A stretch of DNA of 64,000 nt from NCBI RefSeq assembly GCF_000016645.1, contig NC_009441.1, positions 1,240,001 through 1,304,000 on the forward strand. Reading direction: 5' to 3'. Positions 34,322 to 42,921 of the stretch are shown piece after piece. Position 1 is the stretch's first letter. Each line of letters begins with the position of its first letter. Source of the DNA: Flavobacterium johnsoniae UW101. GTDB taxonomy: Bacteria > Bacteroidota > Bacteroidia > Flavobacteriales > Flavobacteriaceae. The translations under genes and the position numbers were made by a program. Under the pieces are notes generated by a model that was not told the DNA's origin, did not search any database, and saw only the letters and a list, made by a program, of their open reading frames with translations.

Positions 34322-35263
34322 ATGTCGCACCTAGAACCAGAAGCTAAAATTTTTGCTTGTTCACAAAGTGTTTATCTTGCAGAAAAAATTGCAGAACAGT
34401 ACGGAATTCCGTTAGGAAAAGTAACGATGTCAACGTATAGTGATGGAGAATTTCAGCCGTCTTACGAAGAATCAATTAGAGGTTTACGCGTTTTTATCGT
34501 GTGTTCAACTTTTCCATCGGCAGATAATTTGATGGAATTGTTATTAATGATTGATGCAGCAAAACGTGCATCAGCAAGACATATTACAGCTGTTATGCCT
34601 TATTTTGGCTGGGCAAGACAGGATAGAAAAGATAAGCCAAGAGTGCCGATTGGAGCTAAGTTAGTAGCAAACCTATTAACAGCTGCAGGAGCAACAAGAA
34701 TCATGACGATGGATTTGCATGCAGATCAAATTCAGGGATTCTTTGAAAAACCGGTAGATCATTTATTTGCATCTACAATCTTTTTGCCTTACGTGCAGAG
34801 TTTAAATTTAGAAAATTTAACGATTGCATCTCCAGACATGGGAGGATCAAAAAGAGCTTATGCTTACTCTAAGTTTTTAGAATCAGATGTAGTAATCTGT
34901 TACAAACAAAGAAAAGCTGCCAATGTTATCGACACTATGGAATTGATTGGTGAAGTAAAAGGTCGTAACGTAATCTTAGTAGATGACATGATCGATACAG
35001 GAGGAACTTTAGCGAAAGCTGCAGATCTTATGATCGAAAAAGGAGCGCTAAGTGTAAGAGCAATTTGTACACATGCTATTTTATCTGGCGGTGCGTATGA
35101 AAAAATTGAAAATTCAAAATTAACTGAGTTGATCGTAACCGATTCTATTCCGTTAAAGAAACATTCAGACAAGATTAGAGTAGTGAGTTGTGCACCTCTT
35201 TTCGCAGAAGTTATGCACATGGTGCACCACAACAATTCCATTAGTGGAAAATTCATTATGTAA
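34322..35263 (+). CDS. prs: Ribose-phosphate pyrophosphokinase
   Basis: 313 aa from ATG 34322 (MSHLEPEAKIFACSQS), the usual length; a TTG 15 codons upstream is in frame but would add an atypical extension. Visible motifs: DLHADQIQGFF and the PRPP-binding loop VILVDDMIDTGGTLAKAA (about residue 220). It makes PRPP from ribose-5-phosphate and ATP for purine, pyrimidine and histidine synthesis; purF at 38580 uses its product. The downstream gene rplY follows after 119 nt that contain paired inverted quasi-repeats (TAAGCTTAGGC / GCCTAAAGCTTA). Confidence 0.96.
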   Translation: MSHLEPEAKIFACSQSVYLAEKIAEQYGIPLGKVTMSTYSDGEFQPSYEESIRGLRVFIVCSTFPSADNLMELLLMIDAAKRASARHITAVMPYFGWARQDRKDKPRVPIGAKLVANLLTAAGATRIMTMDLHADQIQGFFEKPVDHLFASTIFLPYVQSLNLENLTIASPDMGGSKRAYAYSKFLESDVVICYKQRKAANVIDTMELIGEVKGRNVILVDDMIDTGGTLAKAADLMIEKGALSVRAICTHAILSGGAYEKIENSKLTELIVTDSIPLKKHSDKIRVVSCAPLFAEVMHMVHHNNSISGKFIM

Positions 35264-35382
35264 AAGCTATAAGCTTAGGCAATAAGCCATAAGCTGGTAG
35301 AAATTACAAAAAAAGCCTAAAGCGTATGGCCTAAAGCTTACAACAATTAAGAATATTTATTTAATAACTATATTTTTTTACA

Positions 35383-35994
35383 ATGAAATCGATTACAATT
35401 AAAGGATCAGAAAGAGAAAGCGTGGGCAAAGTGTCAACTAAAGCCTTACGTAATGCTGGAGCGGTTCCTTGCGTGTTATACGGAGGAAATCAGGCAGTAC
35501 ACTTCTCAGCAGACGCTGCAGCGTTCAAAAACTTGGTTTACACTCCAAATGCACACACAGTTGTGATTGAGCTTGGAAAAGGAAAATCATTCAATGCAAT
35601 TTTGCAAGATATCCAGGTTCACCCTGTAACTGACAAAATTTTACACATCGACTTCTTCCAATTATTTGATGATAAAGAAATCACAATGGAAGTTCCTGTG
35701 AAAATCGTTGGTACATCTAAAGGTGTTCTTGCGGGAGGTGTTTTACGTTTAAACCAACGTAAATTAAAAGTTAAAGCTTTACCAGCAAATCTTCCTGATT
35801 TTGTTGAAGCTGACATTACTCCACTTGAAATGGGTAACAAATTATATGTTACTAAAGTTGGAAAACCAGAGTACAAAATTATGCACCCAGACAACACAGT
35901 TGTTGCTCAGGTAAGAATCTCTCGTGCTGCTATGAAAGCTGCTCAAGAAGCTGCAAAAGCTGCAAAAGCTCCTGCAAAAGGAAAGAAAAAATAA
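35383..35994 (+). CDS. rplY: 50S ribosomal protein L25/general stress protein Ctc
   Basis: 203 aa, the long Ctc form of L25 (N-terminal 5S rRNA-binding domain plus C-terminal TL5 beta domain). The start [16 protein letters not shown] and [12 protein letters not shown] are characteristic. The tail is Ala/Lys-rich ([14 protein letters not shown]). It follows prs and precedes pth, an order common in bacteria. A clear terminator follows its stop, so pth has its own promoter or depends on read-through. Confidence 0.96.
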
Positions 35995-36011
35995 TTTTTT
36001 TCACTCAATAC

Positions 36012-36046
36012 AAAAAGCCTCAATCTTACGATTGGGGCTTTTTTTT
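36012..36046 (+). terminator. Terminator of rplY
   Basis: Stem AAAAAGCCTCAATC / GATTGGGGCTTTTT (one T.G pair), 4-nt loop, then a T run; 18 nt after the rplY stop. Confidence 0.9.
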
Positions 36047-36304
36047 AGATGCTAAGTTTCTAAGATACTTAGGTGCTAAGGTTTTTATTGTGAAAGTACT
36101 TCGAGTCTGCTTAGTCCAATAAAATAGTAAATCAATATAACTTTGTATAAATCTACTAGAGACATTTTCTTTGCGTTCTTAGCGTAAACCTTTGCGTGCT
36201 TTGCGGTTAAATCACAAATGGTAAACAATTATCTAATTCCTACATTCCCAAATTATCTAATTATCCAATTGCCACATTCTCTAATTAATCTTACTTTTGC
36301 AAAC

Positions 36305-36982
36305 ATGATAAAATGGATAACAAAACTGTTTTCATCAATACCAAAAGAAGAGAACACAGAAGATAATATAAAACCGGAAGTTCACGAACACCAAAAAAAC
36401 AATATAAAAAACGTGAGTAAAAAATATTTAATCGTAGGATTAGGAAACATAGGCGCTGAATACGTAAACACGCGACACAATATTGGATTTAAAGTGTTAG
36501 ACTTTTTGGCCAAAAAAGAAGGACTTTCATTCGAAACCGTAAAATTAGGTTCTTTGGCTGAATACAAATTCAAAGGCAGAACTTTCTTTCTGCTTAAACC
36601 AAATACTTACATGAATTTAAGCGGAAAGGCTGTAAAATATTGGATGGATAAGGAAAATATTCCATTAGAGAATATTTTGGTTATTACAGACGATTTAAAT
36701 CTTTCTTTTGGAACAATTCGTATCAAGCCAAAAGGAAGCGATGGTGGTCACAACGGACTTAAAAACATCAATTTAGTTCTAAATACACAAAATTATACCC
36801 GATATAGATTTGGTATCAGCGATCAATTCAAAAAAGGACAGCAGATAGATTATGTTTTAGGAGAATGGAATGCTGAAGAAGAAGCAAAACTGCCTGAGCG
36901 TTTAGAAGTTTCAGCAGAAATTATAAAAACTTTTGGAACGGCAGGTTTAGAAAATACCATGACGACATTTAATGGAAAATAA
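36305..36982 (+). CDS. pth: Peptidyl-tRNA hydrolase
   Basis: 225 aa from ATG 36305 (MIKWITKLFSSIPKEE); a further upstream in-frame start would cover intergenic quasi-repeats and is rejected. The catalytic domain begins near residue 40 (YLIVGLGNIGAEYVNTRHNIGF, with the catalytic His). LLKPNTYMNLSG and GSDGGHNGLKNI are the other family motifs. It rescues stalled peptidyl-tRNAs. An N-terminal extension of about 38 polar residues (EENTEDNIKPEVHEHQK) precedes the domain and is not present in the short E. coli type. Confidence 0.94.
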   Translation: MIKWITKLFSSIPKEENTEDNIKPEVHEHQKNNIKNVSKKYLIVGLGNIGAEYVNTRHNIGFKVLDFLAKKEGLSFETVKLGSLAEYKFKGRTFFLLKPNTYMNLSGKAVKYWMDKENIPLENILVITDDLNLSFGTIRIKPKGSDGGHNGLKNINLVLNTQNYTRYRFGISDQFKKGQQIDYVLGEWNAEEEAKLPERLEVSAEIIKTFGTAGLENTMTTFNGK

Positions 36983-37122
36983 AGATTTTCAGATGTTTAT
37001 ATTGTAAAAATGTAAATTATCAGTGAATTTAATTCAATTATAACGAAATAGTATTTTCAATTCCAAAGTTAAATGTCTAAATTTGGGATAAATTATTTAT
37101 AAACCATAAAAATCATATTACC

Positions 37123-37734
37123 ATGGCTTTTGAATTACCACAATTACCTTATGCATACGATGCATTAGAACCACATATTGATGCACGTACAATGGAAATC
37201 CATCATACAAAGCACCACAATGCATACACTACTAATCTTAACGCAGCTATTGCTGGAACAGATTTAGAAGGAAAAACAATCGAAAACATCTTAATTAACT
37301 TAGATAAATCTAACGCAGCAGTTCGTAACAATGGTGGAGGTTTTTATAACCACAATTTATTCTGGACTGTAATGTCTCCAAACGGAGGAGGATTGCCAAC
37401 AGGAGATTTATTAGCTGCTATTGAATCTTCTTTTGGAAGTTTCGAAGAGTTTAAAGCAAAATTTGCTAAAGCCGGAGCAACTCAGTTTGGTTCTGGATGG
37501 GCTTGGTTAACAGTTCAAAAAGGAGGAAAATTAGAAGTTGTAGGTACTCCAAATCAAGATAACCCATTAATGCCGGAAGTTGCTGGTCACGGTGGAACTC
37601 CAATCTTAGGAATGGACGTTTGGGAACATGCTTACTACTTAAACTACCAAAACAGAAGACCAGATTATATTGAAGCTTTCTTCAGTGTAATTAACTGGAC
37701 AGAAGTTGCAAGAAGATTTGCTTTAGACAAGTAA
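37123..37734 (+). CDS. Superoxide dismutase (Fe/Mn family)
   Basis: A 203-aa Fe/Mn superoxide dismutase. Metal ligands are visible: His in [12 protein letters not shown], His in [11 protein letters not shown], and Asp/His in [20 protein letters not shown]. No signal peptide, so it is cytoplasmic. Length and GSGWAWL motif are normal. Whether it uses iron or manganese cannot be settled by eye. Its terminator at 37762 separates it from the tandem repeat array that follows. Confidence 0.95.
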   Translation: MAFELPQLPYAYDALEPHIDARTMEIHHTKHHNAYTTNLNAAIAGTDLEGKTIENILINLDKSNAAVRNNGGGFYNHNLFWTVMSPNGGGLPTGDLLAAIESSFGSFEEFKAKFAKAGATQFGSGWAWLTVQKGGKLEVVGTPNQDNPLMPEVAGHGGTPILGMDVWEHAYYLNYQNRRPDYIEAFFSVINWTEVARRFALDK

Positions 37735-37761
37735 GAAAAAATAGAATAAAGATTATAGAAA

Positions 37762-37795
37762 AAAGACGAGTGCCTAAAGGTGCTCGTTTTTTTTG
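37762..37795 (+). terminator. Terminator of the superoxide dismutase gene
   Basis: ACGAGTGCC / GGTGCTCGT stem (two G.U pairs), 4-nt loop, followed by eight T's. It is flanked by inverted AT-rich words (AAAGATTATAGAA at 37749 and TTCTATAATCTTT at 37819). Confidence 0.85.
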
Positions 37796-37857
37796 GTTCA
37801 TATTTTTTAGAGTGTTTCTTCTATAATCTTTACTCCTCTCTCTTAAAAGAAGAAAAT

Positions 37858-37927
37858 AAAAAAGGTGGAATTTCTTCCACCTTTTTTGCCCCAAATCTAC
37901 CATAAACTTAACCTACTAATGTTATGG
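37858..37927 (-). ncRNA. Putative small RNA, copy 1
   Basis: Read on the minus strand: 5' CCATAAC...GTTTATGG hairpin, linker TAGATTTGGGGC, then terminator hairpin AAAAAAGGTGGAA-GAAA-TTCCACCTTTTTT. A TACATTTA box lies 5 nt upstream of the 5' end (37933-37940 on plus). Confidence 0.55.
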
Positions 37928-38040
37928 TTTAGTAAATGTATGGTGACTATTTTTATGAAAAAAACTTTTTAGATAAAAAGCAAATATATTCGATAAAGTC
38001 AATGTAAGCTCTGTAGAGCAATACCTAATAAGAAGAAAAT

Positions 38041-38110
38041 AAAAAAGGCGGAATTTCTTCCACCTTTTTTGCCCCAAATCTACCATAAACTTAACCTACT
38101 AATGTTATGG
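38041..38110 (-). ncRNA. Putative small RNA, copy 2
   Basis: Same 70-nt unit. In the terminator hairpin the minus-strand RNA has GGUGGAA/UUCCGCC: a U-A pair of copy 1 has become U.G, keeping the stem, whereas the plus-strand reading would have a C-A mismatch. Same TACATTTA box upstream. Confidence 0.55.
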
Positions 38111-38223
38111 TTTAGTAAATGTATGGTGACTATTTTTATGAAAAAAACTTTTTAGATAAAAAGCAAATATATTCGATAAAGTCAATGTAAGCTCTGTAGA
38201 GCAATACCTAATAAGAAGAAAAT

Positions 38224-38293
38224 AAAAAAGGCGGAATTTCTTCCACCTTTTTTGCCCCAAATCTACCATAAACTTAACCTACTAATGTTATGG
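38224..38293 (-). ncRNA. Putative small RNA, copy 3
   Basis: Same unit and same U.G change as copy 2. The upstream box TACATTTA is kept, but sequence beyond it begins to diverge from copies 1 and 2. Confidence 0.55.
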
Positions 38294-38408
38294 TTTAGTA
38301 AATGTATGGCAGCTATTTTTGTGAAAAAAAAAATTCTGATGAAAGGTAAATATATCCGACAAAATGAAGATAATTGTCTAAAATTGAAATGTTTCAGTTT
38401 ATTCCAAT

Positions 38409-38478
38409 AAAAAAGGTGGAATTTCTTCCACCCTTTTTGCCCCAAATCTACCATAAACTTAACCTACTAATGTTATGG
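38409..38478 (-). ncRNA. Putative small RNA, copy 4 (best promoter)
   Basis: Same unit; here a G.U pair replaces an A-U pair lower in the terminator stem, again pairing only on the minus strand. Sequence similarity to the other copies stops at the 5' end, exactly where a different promoter begins: TACTTTTG box (38484-38491) and TTTG (38512-38515) with 20-nt spacing. Confidence 0.6.
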
Positions 38479-38483
38479 TATCT

Positions 38484-38515
38484 CAAAAGTATCGCAGCTT
38501 TTCAATTCTACCAAA
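38484..38515 (-). promoter_or_regulatory. Promoter of small-RNA copy 4
   Basis: On the minus strand TTTG-N20-TACTTTTG, a full match to the Bacteroidetes -33/-7 consensus, 5 nt upstream of the conserved CCATAAC start. Confidence 0.65.
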
Positions 38516-38579
38516 GAAACAGGATGAACGGCAAAAAAAACCGATGAAATGCACAATTTAACCTTTTGTTAGTATTTTA

Positions 38580-40478
38580 TTAATACGCTCTGGCGTCTTT
38601 TCCTTCGTAAAAATTCATAAAAGCACGATTTACGACACGATTTCCACCCGGAGTAGGATAGTCTCCAGTGAAGTACCAATCGCCTAAATTTTTAGGACAT
38701 GCTATGTGTAAATCAGCTACAGTTTGAAATATGATTTTTACTTCGGCATTAATTTCCGGAGAGCTTAGCATTTCTGCAATTTTATCTGAGATTTCTTCGT
38801 CAGTAAATTGATCATATATTGCTGTAACATAATTCACAACATCTTTATCTTCGAAATTTTCTTGTGCTTTACATTTAGCATAAACTTCGTCTACAATATG
38901 GTAAAGGTTTCTTTCTTTTAATAAAGCAAGTGCTGCTCTAAAAGCAACTAAACCTTCAAGTTTTGCCATATCAATTCCGTAGCAATCAGGATAACGAATT
39001 TGCGGAGCAGATGAAACGATTACGATACGTTTTGGTTTCAAACGATCCATCATTTTAATGATACTCATTTTCAATGTAGTACCACGAACAATACTATCGT
39101 CGATAATTACTAAATTATCTTCTGGTTTAATTACTCCGTAGGTAACATCATAAACGTGAGCTACTAAATCGTCACGGCTGCTGTCTTCTGTAATAAAGGT
39201 TCTGAGTTTAGCATCTTTAATAGCAACTTTCTCTGTACGTATTTTTACAGCTAAAAGTTCCTGAAGTGTTTCAGCGGTTAACGTATTTCTATTTTCTAGA
39301 ATATAATTGTTTTTTCTCTGATTTAAGAAATCCTGTGCAGCTTCGACTAAACCATAAAATGAAGTTTCAGCTGTATTAGGAATATATGAGAAAACAGTGT
39401 TATCTGTATCGCTGTCAATTGCTTTAAGAACAGCAGGTAAAATTAGTTTTCCTAAATCTTTACGTTCTTGGTAAATTTCGGCGTCACTTCCTCTTGAGAA
39501 ATAAATTCTTTCGAATGAACAAGCTTTTTTGATTGTTGGTTCCAGGATTTGTTTCATAGAAACATTTCCGTTCTTTTTGATAATCAAAGCATTCCCCGGA
39601 TCAATTTCCTGAACGCTTTCAAAAGGAACATTAAATACAGTTTGGATAACTGGTCTTTCAGAAGCTACAACAACAACTTCGTCATCTTGGTAAAAATAAG
39701 CTGGACGAATTCCGGCTGGATCTCTAAAAACAAAAGCATCACCATGACCTAATAAACCGGCCATAGCATAACCACCGTCTAAGTTTTTAGCCGAACGAGC
39801 TAATATTTTAGCAATATCCAAACGTTCTGCAATAACTGGAGAAGCTTCTCTTTTAGAATATCCTTCAGCTTTACAATCTTGGTACAATTGCATTACTTCT
39901 TTGTCTAAGAAATGACCAATTTTTTCCATTACGGTAACAGTATCAGCCATTTCTTTTGGATGCTGACCCAATTCAACCAGATTTTCGAAAAGCTCTTTAA
40001 CATTTGTCATGTTGAAGTTTCCTGCCAAAATCAAGTTACGGTGCATCCAGTTACTTTGACGTAAAAATGGGTGAACACTTTCGATGCTGTTTTTTCCAAA
40101 AGTTCCGTAACGGACGTGACCTAAAAACAATTCTCCAACATAAGGAATATTTGCTTTTAAATCTTTCATGTTGTCTCCCAATTCAGGATGAGCTTTTAGT
40201 TCTTCGCTAACACGCTCATTGATTTGTTTGAAAACATCTTGGATAGGTTGTGAATGATTAGAACGAACTCTGCTGATGTAGCGTTGTCCAGGCTCAACAT
40301 CAAATTTAATACTAGCAAAACCAGCTCCGTCTTGTCCGCGGTTGTGCTGTTTTTCCATCATTAAATACATTTTCTGAATTCCGTAAAATGCAGTTCCGTA
40401 TTTTTCTTTATAATATTCAAGCGGTTTAAGAAGTCTGACTAAGGCTATACCACATTCGTGTTTTAAAGCGTCGCTCAT
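38580..40478 (-). CDS. purF: Amidophosphoribosyltransferase
   Basis: A 632-aa PurF. The glutaminase nucleophile is Cys9 in MSDALKHECGIALVRL, which would be exposed by removal of a short propeptide. NRGQDGAGFASI and GHVRYGTFG belong to the class II amidotransferase domain; the PRPP-binding loop is LVIIDDSIVRGTTLKMSI (about residue 460). It is about 130 residues longer than the E. coli enzyme, a form I believe is usual in Flavobacteriia. It uses PRPP from Prs (34322) in the first step of purine synthesis. The tandem RNA array lies just downstream. Confidence 0.95.
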   Translation of the reverse strand: MSDALKHECGIALVRLLKPLEYYKEKYGTAFYGIQKMYLMMEKQHNRGQDGAGFASIKFDVEPGQRYISRVRSNHSQPIQDVFKQINERVSEELKAHPELGDNMKDLKANIPYVGELFLGHVRYGTFGKNSIESVHPFLRQSNWMHRNLILAGNFNMTNVKELFENLVELGQHPKEMADTVTVMEKIGHFLDKEVMQLYQDCKAEGYSKREASPVIAERLDIAKILARSAKNLDGGYAMAGLLGHGDAFVFRDPAGIRPAYFYQDDEVVVVASERPVIQTVFNVPFESVQEIDPGNALIIKKNGNVSMKQILEPTIKKACSFERIYFSRGSDAEIYQERKDLGKLILPAVLKAIDSDTDNTVFSYIPNTAETSFYGLVEAAQDFLNQRKNNYILENRNTLTAETLQELLAVKIRTEKVAIKDAKLRTFITEDSSRDDLVAHVYDVTYGVIKPEDNLVIIDDSIVRGTTLKMSIIKMMDRLKPKRIVIVSSAPQIRYPDCYGIDMAKLEGLVAFRAALALLKERNLYHIVDEVYAKCKAQENFEDKDVVNYVTAIYDQFTDEEISDKIAEMLSSPEINAEVKIIFQTVADLHIACPKNLGDWYFTGDYPTPGGNRVVNRAFMNFYEGKDARAY

Positions 40479-40527
40479 TGTTTTTTTATTTTTTTGTTGT
40501 GTTGTAAGTTGTGTGTATTAACGTAAT

Positions 40528-40555
40528 AAAAAAGCCCCGTTTTATCGAGGCTCTT
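40528..40555 (-). terminator. Terminator of the PfkB kinase gene
   Basis: On the minus strand AGCCTCG-n6-CGGGGCT (one U.G pair) followed by TTTTTT; it starts just after the stop at 40561 and separates the kinase gene from purF. Confidence 0.8.
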
Positions 40556-40560
40556 AGGCA

Positions 40561-41484
40561 TTATATTTCTATGTCAAACTGAGTTAACGACTTAAATTGC
40601 TGTAATCGAATCGCTACTTCGGCTTTGCTTAATGTTTCCATCCTTTCGGTTCCAAATTTCTCTACGCAGAACGAAGCTAAATTTGATCCGTAAATAATTG
40701 CGTTTTTCATGTTTGCAAAAGAAATGTTTTCGCTTTGTGCAATAAATCCAGAGAAACCACCTGCAAAAGTATCTCCGGCTCCGGTTGGATCGAAAACTTC
40801 TTCTAATGGTAAAGCTGGTGCAAAGAAAACTTCTCTATTGTGGAATAAAAGTGCGCCGTGTTCTCCTTTTTTGATTACCACATATTTTGGTCCCATATCC
40901 TGGATTTTGGATGCCGCTTTTACTAATGAATATTCGCCTGAAAGTTGTCTTGCTTCTTCGTCATTGATTGTAATTACATCTACACGTTTAATAACGTCTA
41001 ATAATTCCGGAAGAGCGCAGTCCATCCAAAAGTTCATAGTGTCTAAAACTACTAATTTTGGTTTTTTCTCCATTTGATCTAAAACACTGCTTTGTACTAA
41101 TGGATGTAAGTTTCCTAACATCACAACATCAGCATCTTTGTAGTTTTGAGGAACTTTTGGCTGAAAATCAGCTAAAACGTTCAACTCAGTTGCAAGAGTG
41201 TCTCTAGAGTTTAAATCATTGTGGTACAAACCGCTCCAGAAAAAAGTCTTTCCTCCTTTTACAATTTCGATACCAGAGATATCAATATTTTTTGAAGTTA
41301 AAAGATCTAAATGTTCTTGAGGGAAATCGTCGCCAACTACAGAAACAATGGCCGATTGCAAGTTAAAAAATGAAGCTGATAAACCAATGTACGTTGCAGC
41401 ACCACCTAAAATTTTATCTGTTTTTCCGAAAGGAGTTTCAATCGCGTCGAAAGCAACTGTTCCAACAATCAATAATTTATTCAT
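40561..41484 (-). CDS. PfkB-family carbohydrate kinase
   Basis: A 307-aa ribokinase-type sugar kinase. The PfkB signature with the catalytic Asp is FDPTGAGDTFAGGFSGF (about residue 240). The N-terminal LLIVGTVAFDAIETPFGK...LGGAATYIGLSASFF is typical. The substrate is not evident: ribokinase, adenosine kinase and fructokinase families all share this architecture. It lies upstream of purF on the same strand but a terminator separates them. A nucleoside or ribose substrate would fit the purine neighbourhood, which is only inference. Confidence 0.9.
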   Translation of the reverse strand: MNKLLIVGTVAFDAIETPFGKTDKILGGAATYIGLSASFFNLQSAIVSVVGDDFPQEHLDLLTSKNIDISGIEIVKGGKTFFWSGLYHNDLNSRDTLATELNVLADFQPKVPQNYKDADVVMLGNLHPLVQSSVLDQMEKKPKLVVLDTMNFWMDCALPELLDVIKRVDVITINDEEARQLSGEYSLVKAASKIQDMGPKYVVIKKGEHGALLFHNREVFFAPALPLEEVFDPTGAGDTFAGGFSGFIAQSENISFANMKNAIIYGSNLASFCVEKFGTERMETLSKAEVAIRLQQFKSLTQFDIEI

Positions 41485-41703
41485 TTTATGAATTTCGAAT
41501 TAGGGTGCAAAGATACTCTATAAGTTACAATCTTGCAACGGTTTAGGTTCTCAAAATTTTCATAAAAAAATAATATCGATTTCGGGTCTAATTATGGTGT
41601 AAATGAATGAATTATATTTGGGTTTAATTAGTGCTTAAAATATATTTTTTGGATTTAAATCGCAAGTTTTATTTTTGGAAAATTCCGATATTTTTAAAGC
41701 TGT

Positions 41704-42108
41704 CTACAACTCATACTTCTTATCAAAATAATTTTTCAAAATTCCAACTTGAATCAAAATCATAAAAGGAACAATCAATATCGCGTACATGATGTTTTTA
41801 GAGAAATGAATTCCTGAAAATGAATTTGCGATCTTATCAGAATATAATTTCCCGACTTGTTCAATTTCAATATTGTTTTCTGAAACTGAAAAAAGCGAAA
41901 TATAAATCACCAATAAAGCCACAGCTATTCCAATCGAAATCCAGATTGGTTTAGAAATTAAAGGTTTGTATACACTTAATTTTTTCTCTTCTAAAGCTTG
42001 AATATTTGCCATAATTTTAGAAGTAAAATCTATTGATGGCGACTGCAGTTTGTCTTCGGCCATCACTTTTTCAATAAGTTGTTCTATATTTTTATCGCTC
42101 TCTTTCAT
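41704..42108 (-). CDS. Membrane protein, probable anti-sigma factor partner
   Basis: A 134-aa protein whose start overlaps the end of the sigma factor gene by 17 nt. The N-terminal ~50 residues are soluble and helical (KESDKNIEQLIEKVMAEDKLQSP); two membrane helices follow (about 52-72, IWISIGIAVALLVIYISLF; and 105-125, IMYAILIVPFMILIQVGIL). A short cytoplasmic domain plus membrane anchor, translationally coupled to an ECF sigma factor, is the usual anti-sigma design, but I see no classical zinc motif (HxxxCxxC). A 219-nt gap without features follows. Confidence 0.7.
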   Translation of the reverse strand: MKESDKNIEQLIEKVMAEDKLQSPSIDFTSKIMANIQALEEKKLSVYKPLISKPIWISIGIAVALLVIYISLFSVSENNIEIEQVGKLYSDKIANSFSGIHFSKNIMYAILIVPFMILIQVGILKNYFDKKYEL

Positions 42109-42679
42109 AACATTCTATTATTTCGGGTTCTAACTGCTGTCTCAAAATTACGGCTAATTTTTGTCGGCTTCTAAATAATTTTACTTTAGCATTATTTGCC
42201 GATATATTCATGATTTTTCCAATTTCTTCTAAATTCTGATCGTCAAAATAAAATAAAGTCAAAAGGAAGTTTTCTTCATTGGGTAACAAATTTAAACATT
42301 TCTGAATGGTCTGCTTTCGTTCTTTTTCTTCTAAAGTGCTCAAAGCATTATCCATCGTTTTAATTAAGTGCGAAGAAAAGTCATCAATAGAAATATTTAA
42401 ATCCTCTTTTTTACTTTTCTTTAATCTGTCCAGACAAGTATTATAAGCGATTTTATAAATCCAAGTCGAAAATTTAGAATCGCCTTTAAATTTATTCAGT
42501 GAACTATAAATCTTTATAAACGTGTCTTGTGCAACTTCTTCAGCTTCTTCCCGGTTTTTTACCATTTTGAGTGCTAATGTAAAGATCATATCTTTATAAC
42601 GATCCACAAGAACGGCAAACGCATTTGTCTCGCCCTGCAGAATTTTATCGATATAATGCTGATCATTTATTGTGCTCAT
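42092..42679 (-). CDS. ECF-type RNA polymerase sigma factor
   Basis: 195 aa from ATG 42677-42679 (MSTINDQHYIDKILQ); a longer in-frame start would run through its own promoter. Region 2 is visible (LVDRYKDMIFTLALKMVKNREEAEEVAQDTFIKIY), with FSTWIYKIAYNTCLDRLK, and region 4 as LFYFDDQNLEEIGKIMNISANNAKVKLFRSRQKL. No region 3, as in ECF factors. Upstream is a GTAACC-N16-CGTC promoter identical in plan to that of the divergent gene at 42984, so the factor probably drives its own expression. It is coupled to a membrane protein gene. Confidence 0.93.
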   Translation of the reverse strand: MSTINDQHYIDKILQGETNAFAVLVDRYKDMIFTLALKMVKNREEAEEVAQDTFIKIYSSLNKFKGDSKFSTWIYKIAYNTCLDRLKKSKKEDLNISIDDFSSHLIKTMDNALSTLEEKERKQTIQKCLNLLPNEENFLLTLFYFDDQNLEEIGKIMNISANNAKVKLFRSRQKLAVILRQQLEPEIIECYERER

Positions 42680-42688
42680 ATTATATAG

Positions 42689-42714
42689 GACGACAAGTTG
42701 TTTGTTTGGGTTAC
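42689..42714 (-). promoter_or_regulatory. ECF-type promoter of the sigma factor gene
   Basis: On the minus strand GTAACC, 16 nt, CGTC, then CTATATAA; 10 nt upstream of the start codon region, giving a very short leader. Same elements and spacing as at 42922. Confidence 0.65.
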
Positions 42715-42921
42715 AAGAAAGTTGAAAATAAATTCTAAATTTTTTAAAACTCAAATTCCAAATTCCACTCTTTAATATATAATAAGTATAGGAGTTGAAC
42801 TTTGACAAGGTTTTAAAGTTTGGCAAAGCTGTGTCGGGAAATAAAATCAAATCAAAATTAATTGATTATCAGTTGGTTTTGGGGTTTCGAATTTAAAATT
42901 TGAATTTTTTTTCCAAAAGCT

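Larger units (their letters stand above)
37858..38478 (-). repeat. Tandem array of four 70-nt units (period about 183 bp)
   Basis: The 845-nt stretch 37735-38579 between convergent sod and purF has no protein gene. It holds the sod terminator and four near-identical 70-nt units at 37858, 38041, 38224 and 38409 (spacings 183, 183, 185). Spacers between units 1-2 and 2-3 are identical (a recent tandem duplication); the spacer before unit 4 is diverged. Each unit ends in a GGTGGAA/TTCCACC hairpin with A/T runs. Short reading frames starting MVDLGQK overlap the units but are not conserved beyond them. Confidence 0.9.

Noticed and set aside
38263..38454. Small protein genes starting MVDLGQK in the tandem units
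   Set aside because: The frames begin inside the units but run through the terminator hairpin and diverge at once afterwards; no stop codon falls within the conserved unit.
37858..38478. CRISPR array
   Set aside because: Regular repeats are present, but units are 70 nt, spacers are 113-115 nt and the first two spacers are identical; no cas genes. Tandem duplication of RNA genes fits better.
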